From positions 3,906,501 through 3,970,500 of the forward strand of contig NZ_CP009429.1 of NCBI RefSeq assembly GCF_001314325.1: a DNA stretch of 64,000 nt. Reading direction: 5' to 3'. Position numbers and translations under genes: made by a program. The stretch's first letter is position 1. Each line of letters begins with the position of its first letter. The DNA is from Sphingopyxis macrogoltabida (GTDB taxonomy: Bacteria > Pseudomonadota > Alphaproteobacteria > Sphingomonadales > Sphingomonadaceae). A model generated the notes under the pieces. It had not been told where the DNA came from, did no database searches, and saw only the letters and a program-made list of their open reading frames with translations. Below, piece after piece: positions 1-7,537 of the stretch.

Positions 1-1
1 T

Positions 2-391
2 GCGGTCGCCGGGCCGTTCGCCGCCCCGGCCTTTCCGGTGCCGCTCGACACGATCATCACGGTGCAGAATTTCCACGACCTGTATCTGAAGCCTTTCCCC
101 GAGGGCACGGGCGACAAGGCGAGCGCGGCGCTGTTCGCGGCGCTCAAGCCCGGCGGGACGCTGATCGTCGTCGACCACAGCGCCGCCGACGGCACGGGAA
201 CGACGCTGTCCGACAGCCTGCACCGCATCGACAAGGCGGCGGTGGTCGCGGCACTAACCAAGGCAGGCTTTACGCTCGACGCCGAGAGCGACCTTTACAA
301 ACACGCCGACGACCCGCGCACCGCGAATGTGTTCGACGCCGCGATCCGCGGCAAGACCGACCAGTTCGCGCTGCGTTTCCGGAAACCGTGA
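2..391 (+). CDS. class I SAM-dependent methyltransferase, C-terminal part (5' end outside window)
   Basis: The reading frame is open from the window edge to a TGA at 389-391, so only the C-terminal ~130 residues are present. The visible part contains a DTIITVQNFHDLY segment and a following KPGGTLIVVDHSA strand, which match motifs II/III of class I Rossmann methyltransferases; the SAM-binding GxGxG motif would lie upstream and is not visible. The ending ALRFRKP is typical of small sphingomonad methyltransferases of unknown substrate. The stop overlaps the GTG of the next gene (GTGA), so translational coupling to the PhnA-like protein is possible. The family is fairly secure; the substrate cannot be told. 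Confidence 0.75.
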   Translation, partial: AVAGPFAAPAFPVPLDTIITVQNFHDLYLKPFPEGTGDKASAALFAALKPGGTLIVVDHSAADGTGTTLSDSLHRIDKAAVVAALTKAGFTLDAESDLYKHADDPRTANVFDAAIRGKTDQFALRFRKP

Positions 392-705
392 CGATGACGA
401 ACGACGACGAGGATTATGTCTATGACGAGGCGAGCGGCGAATGGCTGTCCGCCGCCGATGCGCGCGAACGCGCCGCAGCCGCTGCGGCGGGGCCCGAGGT
501 GCGCGACGCCGTGGGCAACCTGCTCGCCGACGGCGATTCGGTGGTGCTGGTCAAGGACCTGACCGTCAAAGGCGCCGGCCAGACGCTGAAGGTCGGCACG
601 GTGATCAAATCGATCCGCCTTACCGGCGACGATCAGGAAATCGACTGCCGCCACGATGGCATCAAGGGGCTGGTACTGCGCGCCGAATTCGTCCGCAAGC
701 GCTAG
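388..705 (+). CDS. PhnA-domain protein lacking the N-terminal zinc ribbon
   Basis: Residues ~40-105 follow the conserved PhnA C-terminal SH3-like domain: DAVGNLLADGDSV, then VKDLTVKGAGQTLKVGT, IRLTGDD and an IDCRHDGIKGLVLRAEFVRK ending. In E. coli PhnA/YjdM an N-terminal CxxC zinc ribbon precedes this domain; here the first 35 residues are acidic (TNDDEDYVYDEASGEW) and contain no cysteine pair. Despite the family name, a phosphonate role is not established for these proteins and none is claimed. The start is either GTG 388, overlapping the upstream stop, or ATG 394 six bases later; a GGAA lies just upstream. The SMR gene follows 12 nt downstream. Confidence 0.8.
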   Translation: MTMTNDDEDYVYDEASGEWLSAADARERAAAAAAGPEVRDAVGNLLADGDSVVLVKDLTVKGAGQTLKVGTVIKSIRLTGDDQEIDCRHDGIKGLVLRAEFVRKR

Positions 706-717
706 AGGGGCTCGACC

Positions 718-1047
718 TTGCAATATCTCTATCTCGGCATCGCGATCGTCGCCGAAGTGATCGCGACCTCTTTTCTCAAGCAGTCGGACGGCTTTCGCCA
801 TATCGGCCCGACGCTGATCATGGCGGCGGGTTATATCGTCGCCTTTTATTTCCTGTCGCTGGCGCTGCGCGATATTCCGACCGGGGTCGCCTATGCGATC
901 TGGTCCGGCGTCGGGATCGTGCTGATCGCGACCGTCGCGTGGGTGTTTCAGGGTCAGCGCCTCGACGCGCCCGCGATGATCGGCATGGCGCTGATCGTCG
1001 CGGGCGTCGCGGTGATGAACATCTGGTCGAAGACGGCCGCCCACTGA
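718..1047 (+). CDS. small multidrug resistance (SMR/EmrE-like) transporter
   Basis: A 109-residue protein with four hydrophobic segments, the usual SMR length. The membrane-embedded glutamate that couples proton and drug binding in EmrE (Glu14) is present at residue 13 (GIAIVAEVIATS), and the TM3 GVAYAIWSGVG signature and the TM4 GMALIVAGVAVMNIWS segment are intact. It should act as a dual-topology inner-membrane dimer exporting cationic compounds by proton antiport. The start is TTG at 718, because no ATG/GTG precedes the conserved YLYLGIAI. It stands alone rather than as a paired SMR. It converges with the acyl-CoA dehydrogenase gene across a hairpin. Confidence 0.92.
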   Translation: MQYLYLGIAIVAEVIATSFLKQSDGFRHIGPTLIMAAGYIVAFYFLSLALRDIPTGVAYAIWSGVGIVLIATVAWVFQGQRLDAPAMIGMALIVAGVAVMNIWSKTAAH

Positions 1048-1057
1048 CGGGCGGCCG
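1034..1057. terminator. GC hairpin between convergent genes
   Basis: CGGCCGCCC and GGGCGGCCG form a perfect 9-bp stem with a 6-nt loop spanning the stop of the SMR gene. No strong T-tract follows on either strand, so this could be a weak bidirectional terminator or just a structured 3' end. Confidence 0.4.
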
Positions 1058-1066
1058 CTTCAATTC

Positions 1067-2356
1067 TCAGGAAAACAGGGCCTTGCGCGGCCCCAGATAG
1101 CCGAACAGATAGGCACCGACCTTGCGCATCTGGATTTCCTCGGCGCCCTCGGTGATCCGGTAGCGGCGGTGGTGGCGGTAGATATGCTCGAACGGCTTGT
1201 GCCGTGAATAACCGATGCCGCCGTGGACCTGCATCGCGCGGTCGGCGGCTTCGCAGCACAGGCGGTTCGCCCAGTAATTGCACATGCTGACCTTGTCGGA
1301 CAGGTTCCGCTCAATCTCTTTGTGCGGCATATTATCCATGTCCCACGCGGTCTTGCGGATCAGCAGGCGCAGCATTTCGGCCTGCGTCGCGAGTTCGACG
1401 AGCGGGAACTGGATCGCCTGATTCTTCGCCAGCGCCTCGCCGAACGGCTTGCGCTCGCGCGCGTATTTCACGCTTTCCTCGATGCAGAAGACTGCCGCGC
1501 CGAGCGATGACGCCGCTTGCCGGATGCGGTTCTGGTGAACGAAGCTCTGCGCGATCGACAGGCCGCCGCCGACCGGGCCCAATCGCGCACTATCCGGCAC
1601 CCAGACGTCGGTGAAGGTCATGCGCGGATGGTCGGTCGGCATATTGAAGGTCCACATATATTCGTCGACCGTCATCCCCGGCGTGCCCGTCGGAACGAGC
1701 AGGCAGGAAATGCCCTTGGCATCGCCGTCGTTGCCGCTGGTGCGACAGAAGGTTGCGCAGTGGCTCGCGACATGCATGCCGGTGATCCACATCTTGCGGC
1801 CGTTGATCAGCCAGCCGTCAACGCCGTCGCGCGTTTCGCGCACCGCGCGCGTTTCCATATGCGTCGCGTCGCTGCCATGATCGGGTTCGGTCAGGCCGAA
1901 GGCGGTCCGCCGCTTGCCCTCGAAGCCGCCGAGGATGAACTCCTGTTTCTGCTCCTCGCTGGTCGCGAACTGTTCGAACATCTCGACGAAGGGGAAATTG
2001 CCGACGATGCTATGCTCGTTTTGCAGGTCGTTATGGAGGCCGAGGCCCTTGGCGGCGAAATGCTCGCGGATCACCGCCATCCATAGGTTCGACCCGTCCT
2101 TGCCACCATATTTTTTCGGCGCCGAAAAACGCCAGTGGCCCGCGGCGTCGGCCAGCCTCGTCGCCTGTTTGAGCAATTCCTCCCAATCGTGGCGCGGCAG
2201 CCCCTGATTGTCCCAGTCGGTGCGGCTGTGCTCGCGGCGATGGTCGAAGAAGCGGATATTGTCGTCGGCCAGCTCGAGCGGCCTGATCTCCGCCGCGATG
2301 AACGCATCGAGTTCGTCCAGATACGCCTGCAAGTCGGCGGGCATCGCAAAATCCAT
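1067..2356 (-). CDS. acyl-CoA dehydrogenase (ACAD10/11, LvaC-like)
   Basis: A 429-residue flavoenzyme with the three-domain ACAD fold. The FGLTEPDHGSDATHMETRAV block is the FAD/substrate motif, MQVHGGIGYSRHKPFEHIYR is the C-terminal FAD-contacting motif, and the RITEGAEEIQMRKV ending carries the catalytic glutamate at the usual C-terminal position. It starts at ATG 2356 behind GGAGAAGAAAAG. It lies 18 nt downstream of an aminoglycoside-phosphotransferase-like kinase gene. That kinase/ACAD pair matches human ACAD10/11 (fused) and Pseudomonas LvaA/LvaC, which phosphorylate and then eliminate the 4-hydroxyl of 4-hydroxyacyl-CoAs. The specific substrate here is inferred from context only; a plain fatty acyl-CoA dehydrogenase is the alternative. 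Confidence 0.9.
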   Translation of the reverse strand: MDFAMPADLQAYLDELDAFIAAEIRPLELADDNIRFFDHRREHSRTDWDNQGLPRHDWEELLKQATRLADAAGHWRFSAPKKYGGKDGSNLWMAVIREHFAAKGLGLHNDLQNEHSIVGNFPFVEMFEQFATSEEQKQEFILGGFEGKRRTAFGLTEPDHGSDATHMETRAVRETRDGVDGWLINGRKMWITGMHVASHCATFCRTSGNDGDAKGISCLLVPTGTPGMTVDEYMWTFNMPTDHPRMTFTDVWVPDSARLGPVGGGLSIAQSFVHQNRIRQAASSLGAAVFCIEESVKYARERKPFGEALAKNQAIQFPLVELATQAEMLRLLIRKTAWDMDNMPHKEIERNLSDKVSMCNYWANRLCCEAADRAMQVHGGIGYSRHKPFEHIYRHHRRYRITEGAEEIQMRKVGAYLFGYLGPRKALFS

Positions 2357-2374
2357 CTTTTCTTCTCCCTTATT

Positions 2375-3724
2375 CTATTCCTGCCCGCCCCAGAGCGACC
2401 GCGCGCGCGCCAGCGCGGCATATTTGGGACTGTCGACGGCGAGTTTGTCGAGCGCGGCGCGGCGTAGCGCCGCAAGCAGGCCGGGCTCGGCGAGCGTCCG
2501 GGCGCCCGCCAGCAGTGCGCCGGCCAGCGCGGCCTCTTCGGCGCACACCCCGGCATCGAGGTCGCGCATCACGATGCCGAGCGCGTTCATCGCCACCGCG
2601 ACCTCGAACTTGTCATGGCCTTCGGCCCTGGGCTTGATCGCCTGTTCGAGCCAGTCGCGCACCGCCTGGACCATTTCGCGATTGACCGGTTCGCCCACCG
2701 GCCCGGGCGCGGCGGGCGGCGACGCGGGAAGCGTGCGAAGGCGTTCGACTTCGGGTGCTTCGGCTTCGAGCAGCAGCAGCAGGTCGAGTTCCTGCTCGGC
2801 GGTGCGGCGCCCGACGACGACGCGTTCGACGGTCGTGTCGGCGCCGCTGCGCCACGCCTGTCCCATCTGCAGGCAGCCGAGCGCCCACCACAGGGTGCGA
2901 TAGACGAGCCAGAAATGAAAGCGGTCGCGGTCGACCGGCGCTCCGCCCGCCGCCTCATAGGCTGCGAAAAAATCGTCGAGCCCGCCGACGCCGAACGCCG
3001 GCTGGTCGAGGCGGCCGAAACGCCACACGGTCATGCAGCCATAGGCGAGATCCTCATGCGCGTCGCCCAGATGCGCGAGTTCCCAGTCGAGCACGACCGC
3101 AAGGCCGCCCGTCTCTTTGCCGACATCGACCATGATATTGCCCATGCGATAGTCGCCGTGGACAAGCACAGGATCGGCCGGTGCCGGCAGATGATCCTCG
3201 CACCATTTGATCGCGAGCGCGATCAGCGGGCGGTCGCCGCCGTAGGCCATGAACCGCGCCTTGAGTTCGGCGAGTGCCGCGGCGGTGTCCATCGTCGGGA
3301 TCGCAGCGGGGATCGTCGCGCGCGGAAGCGCGTGCGTCCGCGCCAGTTCGCGCGCGAGATCGTCGAGCAGCGACGGCGGCGGGGCCGCCAATATCTTTGC
3401 CGGCGCGACTTCGGCGACGACGCGGTCCATGACATAGCCGGTGCCCATGCCGTCGCCGTCGCCCAGCACGCCGACCACCTCGGGCGCCCGCACGCCGCCC
3501 GCATGCGCCGCCATTACCAGCGCCGCCTCGTCGGCGTGGCCATAGGGGCGCCCCTCCATATATTCGGCCGACGGGGCGCGGCGCAGGACATAGCCCTTGC
3601 CGGCCCAATCGAATGCCCAGCTTTCCATATTGGCGCCGCCCGACAGGCGCATGAGCCGCTCGAGATTGCCGGGGCCGGCGACGCGGGTCATGAAGGCGGA
3701 GAGAGGTACACCGAGATCGTTCAT
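2375..3724 (-). CDS. APH-fold kinase (ACAD10/11-N, LvaA-like) with C-terminal DUF6285/LvaB-like extension
   Basis: Residues 1 to ~325 form an aminoglycoside-phosphotransferase-type kinase: a nucleotide-loop-like SGGANMESW, the Brenner-type catalytic loop LVHGDYRMGNIMVD and the metal-binding VLDWELAHLGDAHEDLAYG. This arrangement is that of ACAD10/11 N-terminal kinases and LvaA, not of drug-resistance enzymes. After a Pro/Ala linker, residues ~345-449 are a helical alanine-rich domain (VQAVRDWLEQAI to KYAALARARSLWG) like the small protein encoded beside LvaA-type kinases (LvaB, DUF6285); naming that domain is from memory. It starts at ATG 3724, directly behind a 19-bp palindrome. With the adjacent dehydrogenase it probably handles 4-hydroxyacyl-CoA esters. 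Confidence 0.85.
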   Translation of the reverse strand: MNDLGVPLSAFMTRVAGPGNLERLMRLSGGANMESWAFDWAGKGYVLRRAPSAEYMEGRPYGHADEAALVMAAHAGGVRAPEVVGVLGDGDGMGTGYVMDRVVAEVAPAKILAAPPPSLLDDLARELARTHALPRATIPAAIPTMDTAAALAELKARFMAYGGDRPLIALAIKWCEDHLPAPADPVLVHGDYRMGNIMVDVGKETGGLAVVLDWELAHLGDAHEDLAYGCMTVWRFGRLDQPAFGVGGLDDFFAAYEAAGGAPVDRDRFHFWLVYRTLWWALGCLQMGQAWRSGADTTVERVVVGRRTAEQELDLLLLLEAEAPEVERLRTLPASPPAAPGPVGEPVNREMVQAVRDWLEQAIKPRAEGHDKFEVAVAMNALGIVMRDLDAGVCAEEAALAGALLAGARTLAEPGLLAALRRAALDKLAVDSPKYAALARARSLWGGQE

Positions 3725-3743
3725 TACTTAACCTTGCTAAGTA
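3725..3743. promoter_or_regulatory. palindromic operator candidate upstream of kinase/ACAD operon
   Basis: TACTTA and TAAGTA are perfect inverted 6-mers separated by 7 nt, immediately upstream of the kinase start codon and in an AT-rich pocket unlike the flanks. Size and symmetry suit a TetR- or FadR-type regulator. No regulator gene is adjacent, so the binding protein is unknown. Confidence 0.4.
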
Positions 3744-3795
3744 TTTTTGCGGACCGCAAGCCGCAATCGCACCCGCTCCGACGCGGAGGGCCGGA

Positions 3796-4578
3796 TCAGC
3801 CGGCGTGCGTTCGTCCGCGCTCCATCACGGCTTGCCGCCGCATTTCGACTTCCTCGGCGCGGACGCTGCGGTTCGCCGCCGAAGACCGTTCATGCTCCAG
3901 CGCCATGGCATCGCCGAACGGCAGCGCATGGCCATCGTCGATCAGCTTCTTGTAAGCGCGCACCATTGCCGGATCGGCGCTGGCGATATCGCGGGCCAGC
4001 GCCTGCGCCGCGGGCAGCAGCTCGCCCGGCGCGACGACGCGATTGACCAGTCCCCAGTCGCGCGCCGTACCGGCGTCGAGGAAATTGCCGGTCAGCGACA
4101 GTTCCTTGGCGCGAGAGATACCGATCAGCCGCGACAATTTCTGCGACAGCCCCCAGCCGGGCATCACGCCGACGCGGGCGTGGGTGTCGGCAAAGCGCGC
4201 GTCGGTCGATGCGATCAATATGTCGCACGCCAGCGCGACCTCGAACCCGCCGGTGATCGCGACCCCGTTGATGGCGCCGATCACCGGCTGCGGGCAGAGT
4301 TCGATCGCCTTGACCGGATTTTCGTCGGCACCGGTGGCGTTGGCGGCGCCGAGGTTGCTCGTATCGGTACCGAGTTCCTTGAGGTCGAGCCCGGCGGTGA
4401 AGGCGCGGGTGCCGGCACCGGTCAGCACGATCGCACGGACACTGTCGTCGGCGGCGAGCGTCCGCATCGTGCCGGCGAGCTCGGCGCGGAGCGCACGCGA
4501 CAAGGCGTTCATCGCGTCGGGACGGTTGAGGGTGACGGTGGCGACAGCATCGTCGCGCGTGACGAGAACAAGGGTCAT
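3796..4578 (-). CDS. enoyl-CoA hydratase/isomerase (crotonase family)
   Basis: A 260-residue crotonase. The substrate-binding segment (GTRAFTAGLDLKELG) and the oxyanion-hole glycines (AINGVAITGGFEVALACDILIA) are clear; the second active-site region reads DTHARVGVMPGWGLSQ. The hydratase-type glutamate pair is only partly evident, so an isomerase or other crotonase reaction is possible. The start was set at ATG 4578 (MTLVLVTRDDAVATVTLNRP) because the nine residues further upstream are Arg/Gln-rich and not family-like. The gene ends ~70 nt upstream of the kinase gene and probably belongs to the same acyl-CoA degradation cluster, with the palindrome at 3725-3743 in between. Confidence 0.88.
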   Translation of the reverse strand: MTLVLVTRDDAVATVTLNRPDAMNALSRALRAELAGTMRTLAADDSVRAIVLTGAGTRAFTAGLDLKELGTDTSNLGAANATGADENPVKAIELCPQPVIGAINGVAITGGFEVALACDILIASTDARFADTHARVGVMPGWGLSQKLSRLIGISRAKELSLTGNFLDAGTARDWGLVNRVVAPGELLPAAQALARDIASADPAMVRAYKKLIDDGHALPFGDAMALEHERSSAANRSVRAEEVEMRRQAVMERGRTHAG

Positions 4579-4603
4579 GCCGCCTTGTTGCCTGCGGCGC
4601 CGC

Positions 4604-4637
4604 AAAAGAAAAGGGGCCGGCGTTCACCGGCCCCTTC
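4604..4637 (-). terminator. Rho-independent terminator of the SPFH gene
   Basis: On the minus strand a 9-bp stem (AGGGGCCGG/CCGGCCCCT, loop TGAACG region) is followed by TTTTCTTTT. It sits just after the stop at 4655 and before the crotonase start. Confidence 0.75.
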
Positions 4638-4654
4638 CCACTTTCGCGCGAAGA

Positions 4655-5812
4655 TCAATCGCGCAGGCGCACCAGGTCGTTGAGCAGCCCTTCGGTGCCG
4701 CCCAACACCGTCAGCCGCTCGACCTTGCCCGCGATGCTTTCCAGCGCCTCGAGCTCCTTCAGGCGGAGCATGACCGGGTTTTCGGCCATAACCTTCGCCG
4801 TGTTGAGCAGCGAGCGCGTGGCGTTCGTTTCCTCACGCCGGCGGATGACATTCGCCTCCGCCTCCTTCTGCACCGCGACGACCTGGTTCAGGATTTCGCG
4901 CATCTCGCCCGGCAGGATCACGTCCTTGAGCGCGATGTCCGAAACCTCGACCCCGATCAGCGCCATGTCGGCACGGACCTTGTCCGCCGCCCCGGCGTCG
5001 ACCGTCACCTTGTTTTCAAGGATCTGGTCGAGCGTCAGCGCGCCGAGCGTCTTGCGGAAGGCCAGCTGCAGCGCCCGGTAGAGCGCGTCGGCGAAATCCT
5101 TCACGCTCGTCACCGCGAGCAGCGGATCGGCAACGCGGTATTCCGCGCTGATGTTGATCCGCAGCGTCACGCGGTCGCGGGTCAGCATTTCCTGCCCGGT
5201 GACGTCGAGCGACTGGCGGGTCAGGTCGACCAGCTTGACGCCGATCTTCCGCCCCGGGTTCCAGTAACCGTAGACGCCCGGTTCGAGCCGGTCGGTCATG
5301 CGGCCGTCGATGCTGACGAGCGCGGTCTTGCCCTCGCCAACCTCGACCACCGTCACGAACTGCATCCGGTCCGTCTTCTGCAGACGCTGGAGCAGCTTCG
5401 GTTCGACCCGCACATTATCGACGATGTCGACGAGGCTCGCCTTCCACGGGCCCGCGTCGCTCCATACGATCAGCTTGGCGTCCGGACCGAGAATGGTGTT
5501 GATGATTCCATCGCGTTCGATGACAGCAATCTCGTTCTCGGCCGTACGGACCACCGTCAGATGCGTCGCCACATCCGCCGGCAGCTTGTCGAGTACCGCC
5601 TGTTCATAGGCCGATGCGAACATCATCCGGGCAAGCGGCTGGCGCTCGATGCGCAGCGAACCATCGCGGTTCTTCAGCACATGTTCGCCGGCACCCAGGA
5701 TGCCGCGGACCTCGCCCTTGTAGAGCCAGACCGCCCGTTCGGTTTCATCGATGAGCACGCGCTTGCGGCCCATCAGGCTATCGATCAGTTGCTTCATCAT
5801 TTCATTCACCAT
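4655..5812 (-). CDS. SPFH/stomatin (slipin-like) domain protein without an obvious membrane anchor
   Basis: A 385-residue protein with a slipin-type SPFH domain over residues ~150-330: TRDRVTLRINISAEYRVADP, then FADALYRALQLAFRKTLGALTLDQIL and an IEVSDIALKDVILPGEM-like block (GVEVSDIALKDVILP). A charged helical tail follows (VQKEAEANVIRRREETNATRSLL). Typical slipins begin with a hydrophobic hairpin; here the N terminus (MVNEMMKQLIDSLMGRKRVL) is amphipathic and no transmembrane segment is evident, so membrane attachment would have to be peripheral. No NfeD-type partner is adjacent. It ends in a strong terminator. The family is secure, the role is not. Confidence 0.85.
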   Translation of the reverse strand: MVNEMMKQLIDSLMGRKRVLIDETERAVWLYKGEVRGILGAGEHVLKNRDGSLRIERQPLARMMFASAYEQAVLDKLPADVATHLTVVRTAENEIAVIERDGIINTILGPDAKLIVWSDAGPWKASLVDIVDNVRVEPKLLQRLQKTDRMQFVTVVEVGEGKTALVSIDGRMTDRLEPGVYGYWNPGRKIGVKLVDLTRQSLDVTGQEMLTRDRVTLRINISAEYRVADPLLAVTSVKDFADALYRALQLAFRKTLGALTLDQILENKVTVDAGAADKVRADMALIGVEVSDIALKDVILPGEMREILNQVVAVQKEAEANVIRRREETNATRSLLNTAKVMAENPVMLRLKELEALESIAGKVERLTVLGGTEGLLNDLVRLRD

Positions 5813-6154
5813 TCTTAATCCGCGTTACGTCACGCCGATTTCCTTTCTTGCTTGCGGTTGCACATTCCCCGTCAGCCCAAAGGGTCCGGGGACCGGCGGC
5901 ATGGCGGCGGGCGGACAAGGCGCGAGCGAGCCTTGCAGCGCGCGGCACGGGGACGAACCGTTCGAAAACGGCGCGTCCCGGTCCCGGCGCAGCGCAGCCA
6001 TCACCGCCTGTCGAGCCTTCCGGCATGGCGTCCGGACGAAGCCGTCCCGTTCACCGCCCAAAGGCGGCGAACAGGCGCAGCGCCCTTTCGCAAGCCGATC
6101 CCCGAAGCCCCAAGTTAAGGACCAGAACCTAAATCTGGCGGTCTTTGAAGGACC
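5813..6154. other. intergenic stretch with no supported gene
   Basis: About 340 nt upstream of the SPFH gene. It is GC-rich and partly repetitive (several CGGC/GCCG-rich blocks) and all open frames read as low-complexity Arg/Ala/Pro translations. It presumably holds the SPFH promoter, but no -35/-10 pair stands out. At 6149-6165 a 5-bp stem (CGGTC/GACCG) closes just 3' of the tRNA-like pair. Confidence 0.5.
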
Positions 6155-6226
6155 GTGTGGAGAGGGAGTCGAACCCTCGACACCTAGATTACAAGTCTAG
6201 TGCTCTACCCGCTGAGCTATCCATTG
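6155..6226 (-). tRNA. tRNA-Thr(TGT)-like cloverleaf with a broken acceptor stem
   Basis: On the minus strand the D arm (TAGCTCAG-CGGGTAGAGC), a 5-bp anticodon stem CTAGA/TCTAG with loop CTTGTAA (anticodon TGT, threonine), a 5-nt variable loop and a perfect T arm (GAGGG-TTCGACT-CCCTC) are present. The acceptor stem pairs only at its inner four positions (TGGA/TCCA); the outer three are mismatched (C-C, A-A, A-C). No CCA is encoded. Its first bases overlap the encoded CCA of the neighbouring tRNA-like unit. It may be a decayed tRNA or part of a tandem tRNA-like RNA; a functional tRNA-Thr seems unlikely. Confidence 0.5.
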
Positions 6227-6300
6227 GGTCTTTTGACGGGAATCGAACCCGCGACCTCCGGTCTTGCGGACCGGCGCTCTCACCACTGAGCTACAAAAGT
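6225..6300 (-). tRNA. tRNA-Cys(GCA)-like cloverleaf with encoded CCA and C33
   Basis: On the minus strand: acceptor ACTTTTG/CAAAAGA pairs at six of seven positions (A-A at 1-72), D arm GCTC/GAGC, anticodon stem CCGGT/ACCGG with loop CCGCAAG, a 5-nt variable loop, T arm GCGGG-TTCGATT-CCCGT, C73 and an encoded CCA. The loop position gives anticodon GCA (cysteine), but position 33 is C rather than the near-universal U. It directly precedes and overlaps the Thr-like unit. The fold is convincing; function in translation is doubtful. Confidence 0.5.
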
Positions 6301-6492
6301 CGTCCAACCGACCAAACGTGGCGGCATCCGTACAGCGAACCGGCAGCGCCGGTCGATGCGGGCGGGCTTCGCGAAACCCCGATCCGTCGATGTCCGCCCC
6401 GCCGACTGGCCGGGGGACGGCGCCGTTAGGCTCGCCCGAAATAGAGCGCAAGTAAAAAATCGCACATAAGGAATATTTTATATCGGGATCGA

Positions 6493-7482
6493 CTAGAGTG
6501 CGCCCCAGGAACGATAGTCTTCGACATGCGCATTGGGCCTGCGAAAACTGGTAAAACTCATGCTGGCCGACAGGTCTAGCGCTTCGACCTGATGCCACCA
6601 TCCGACCGGCAAAAATATGGCTTCGCCGGGCTGGATGACTGTTTCGAGTATCGGCGGCACCGCCGAATCGCCGTTACCCGCTGGCAGCGCTTCATTGCCC
6701 CAGTCGGAGAAGCAATGGCGGCTGTTGCGCATCCGCGCATATGCCCATGGCGGCGCCATTCGCACGCGCTTGCGGCCCATGACCTGGACGAGCAGGTTGT
6801 TGGTGAGGTCGTGGTGCCAGGGGGTGAGCGTTCCCTTCGGCCCCAGCCAGAAAAAGCCGTCGCGCTCGCGCCGCGCGAGCAGCGTGATCGGCGCCATATC
6901 CTCCCAGAGCGGCGCGAGCGCCGCGGCATTGGCGCCACTGTTATAGGCGGTGAGATAGATGTCGTTGCTCGCCTCGTCGTTGCGCAACCAGTCGACCAGT
7001 TCGGCGAAGCGTATGAGGCGGCGGTGGTCGTCCTTCGCGAGCTCATAATCGGGATCGCGTTCGCGTTCGACCTGCGCCTCGACGACCGCGTCGCCCGCAA
7101 CCGCCGCGAAATGATCGAGCGACCAGCGCGCGAGCGCTGGCCAATGATCGATCAGGCCGGTCAGCTTTGCGGGCCGGTTCGCCTCATAATAATGACGGTA
7201 GAAATGATCGGGCGCAGGCGCATCGAGCATATCGAGCATGAAGCCGCCGTCGGCCTCGCGCGCGAGCCGCTCCTGATTGGCGAGCAGCCAGCCCTGCTTC
7301 GCCATCCTCGCAGCCTGCCGCCGCAGCATCGCGGCCATCGGGTCCTTCGCCAGCCGGTCGATCTCGTACTTCGCCGCGGCCGCCGACACGCCCGCCGCCG
7401 CCAGCCGGGCGTGGAGCGCAGCATCGTCCTCGCCGGCCGCGAGGCCTTCGGCGAGCAGGGTTCGTTTATCGGGCTGGGGCAT
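6493..7482 (-). CDS. cupin-like JmjC-type Fe(II)/2-oxoglutarate dioxygenase
   Basis: A 329-residue protein of the cupin_8/JmjC group related to FIH-type hydroxylases. The iron triad is visible: WHHD (HxD) in TPWHHDLTNNLLVQVMG and the distal histidine in FLPVGWWHQVEAL; a lysine in MGRKRVRM is placed to bind 2-oxoglutarate. The N-terminal ~90 residues are helical and resemble the substrate-recognition part of such enzymes. The start is ATG 7482 because GAGGAG lies 9 nt upstream; an in-frame extension to 7611 has no family-like sequence and would overlap the next gene. The substrate (a protein side chain or other) cannot be told. Confidence 0.82.
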   Translation of the reverse strand: MPQPDKRTLLAEGLAAGEDDAALHARLAAAGVSAAAAKYEIDRLAKDPMAAMLRRQAARMAKQGWLLANQERLAREADGGFMLDMLDAPAPDHFYRHYYEANRPAKLTGLIDHWPALARWSLDHFAAVAGDAVVEAQVERERDPDYELAKDDHRRLIRFAELVDWLRNDEASNDIYLTAYNSGANAAALAPLWEDMAPITLLARRERDGFFWLGPKGTLTPWHHDLTNNLLVQVMGRKRVRMAPPWAYARMRNSRHCFSDWGNEALPAGNGDSAVPPILETVIQPGEAIFLPVGWWHQVEALDLSASMSFTSFRRPNAHVEDYRSWGAL

Positions 7483-7537
7483 CGAACACTCCTCGGCTGC
7501 GCTCAAAGGACATTGCGATGACAAAAGGATGACAGCG

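Noticed and set aside
2375..3724. Aminoglycoside-resistance kinase
   Set aside because: The kinase motifs fit, but the adjacent acyl-CoA dehydrogenase and the C-terminal accessory domain point to acyl-CoA metabolism.
6145..6429. Protein-like frame with RESNPRHLDYKSSALP and GNRTRDLRSCGPALSP
   Set aside because: Such peptides are typical false translations of tRNA D, anticodon and T arms; the DNA folds as cloverleaves on the other strand.
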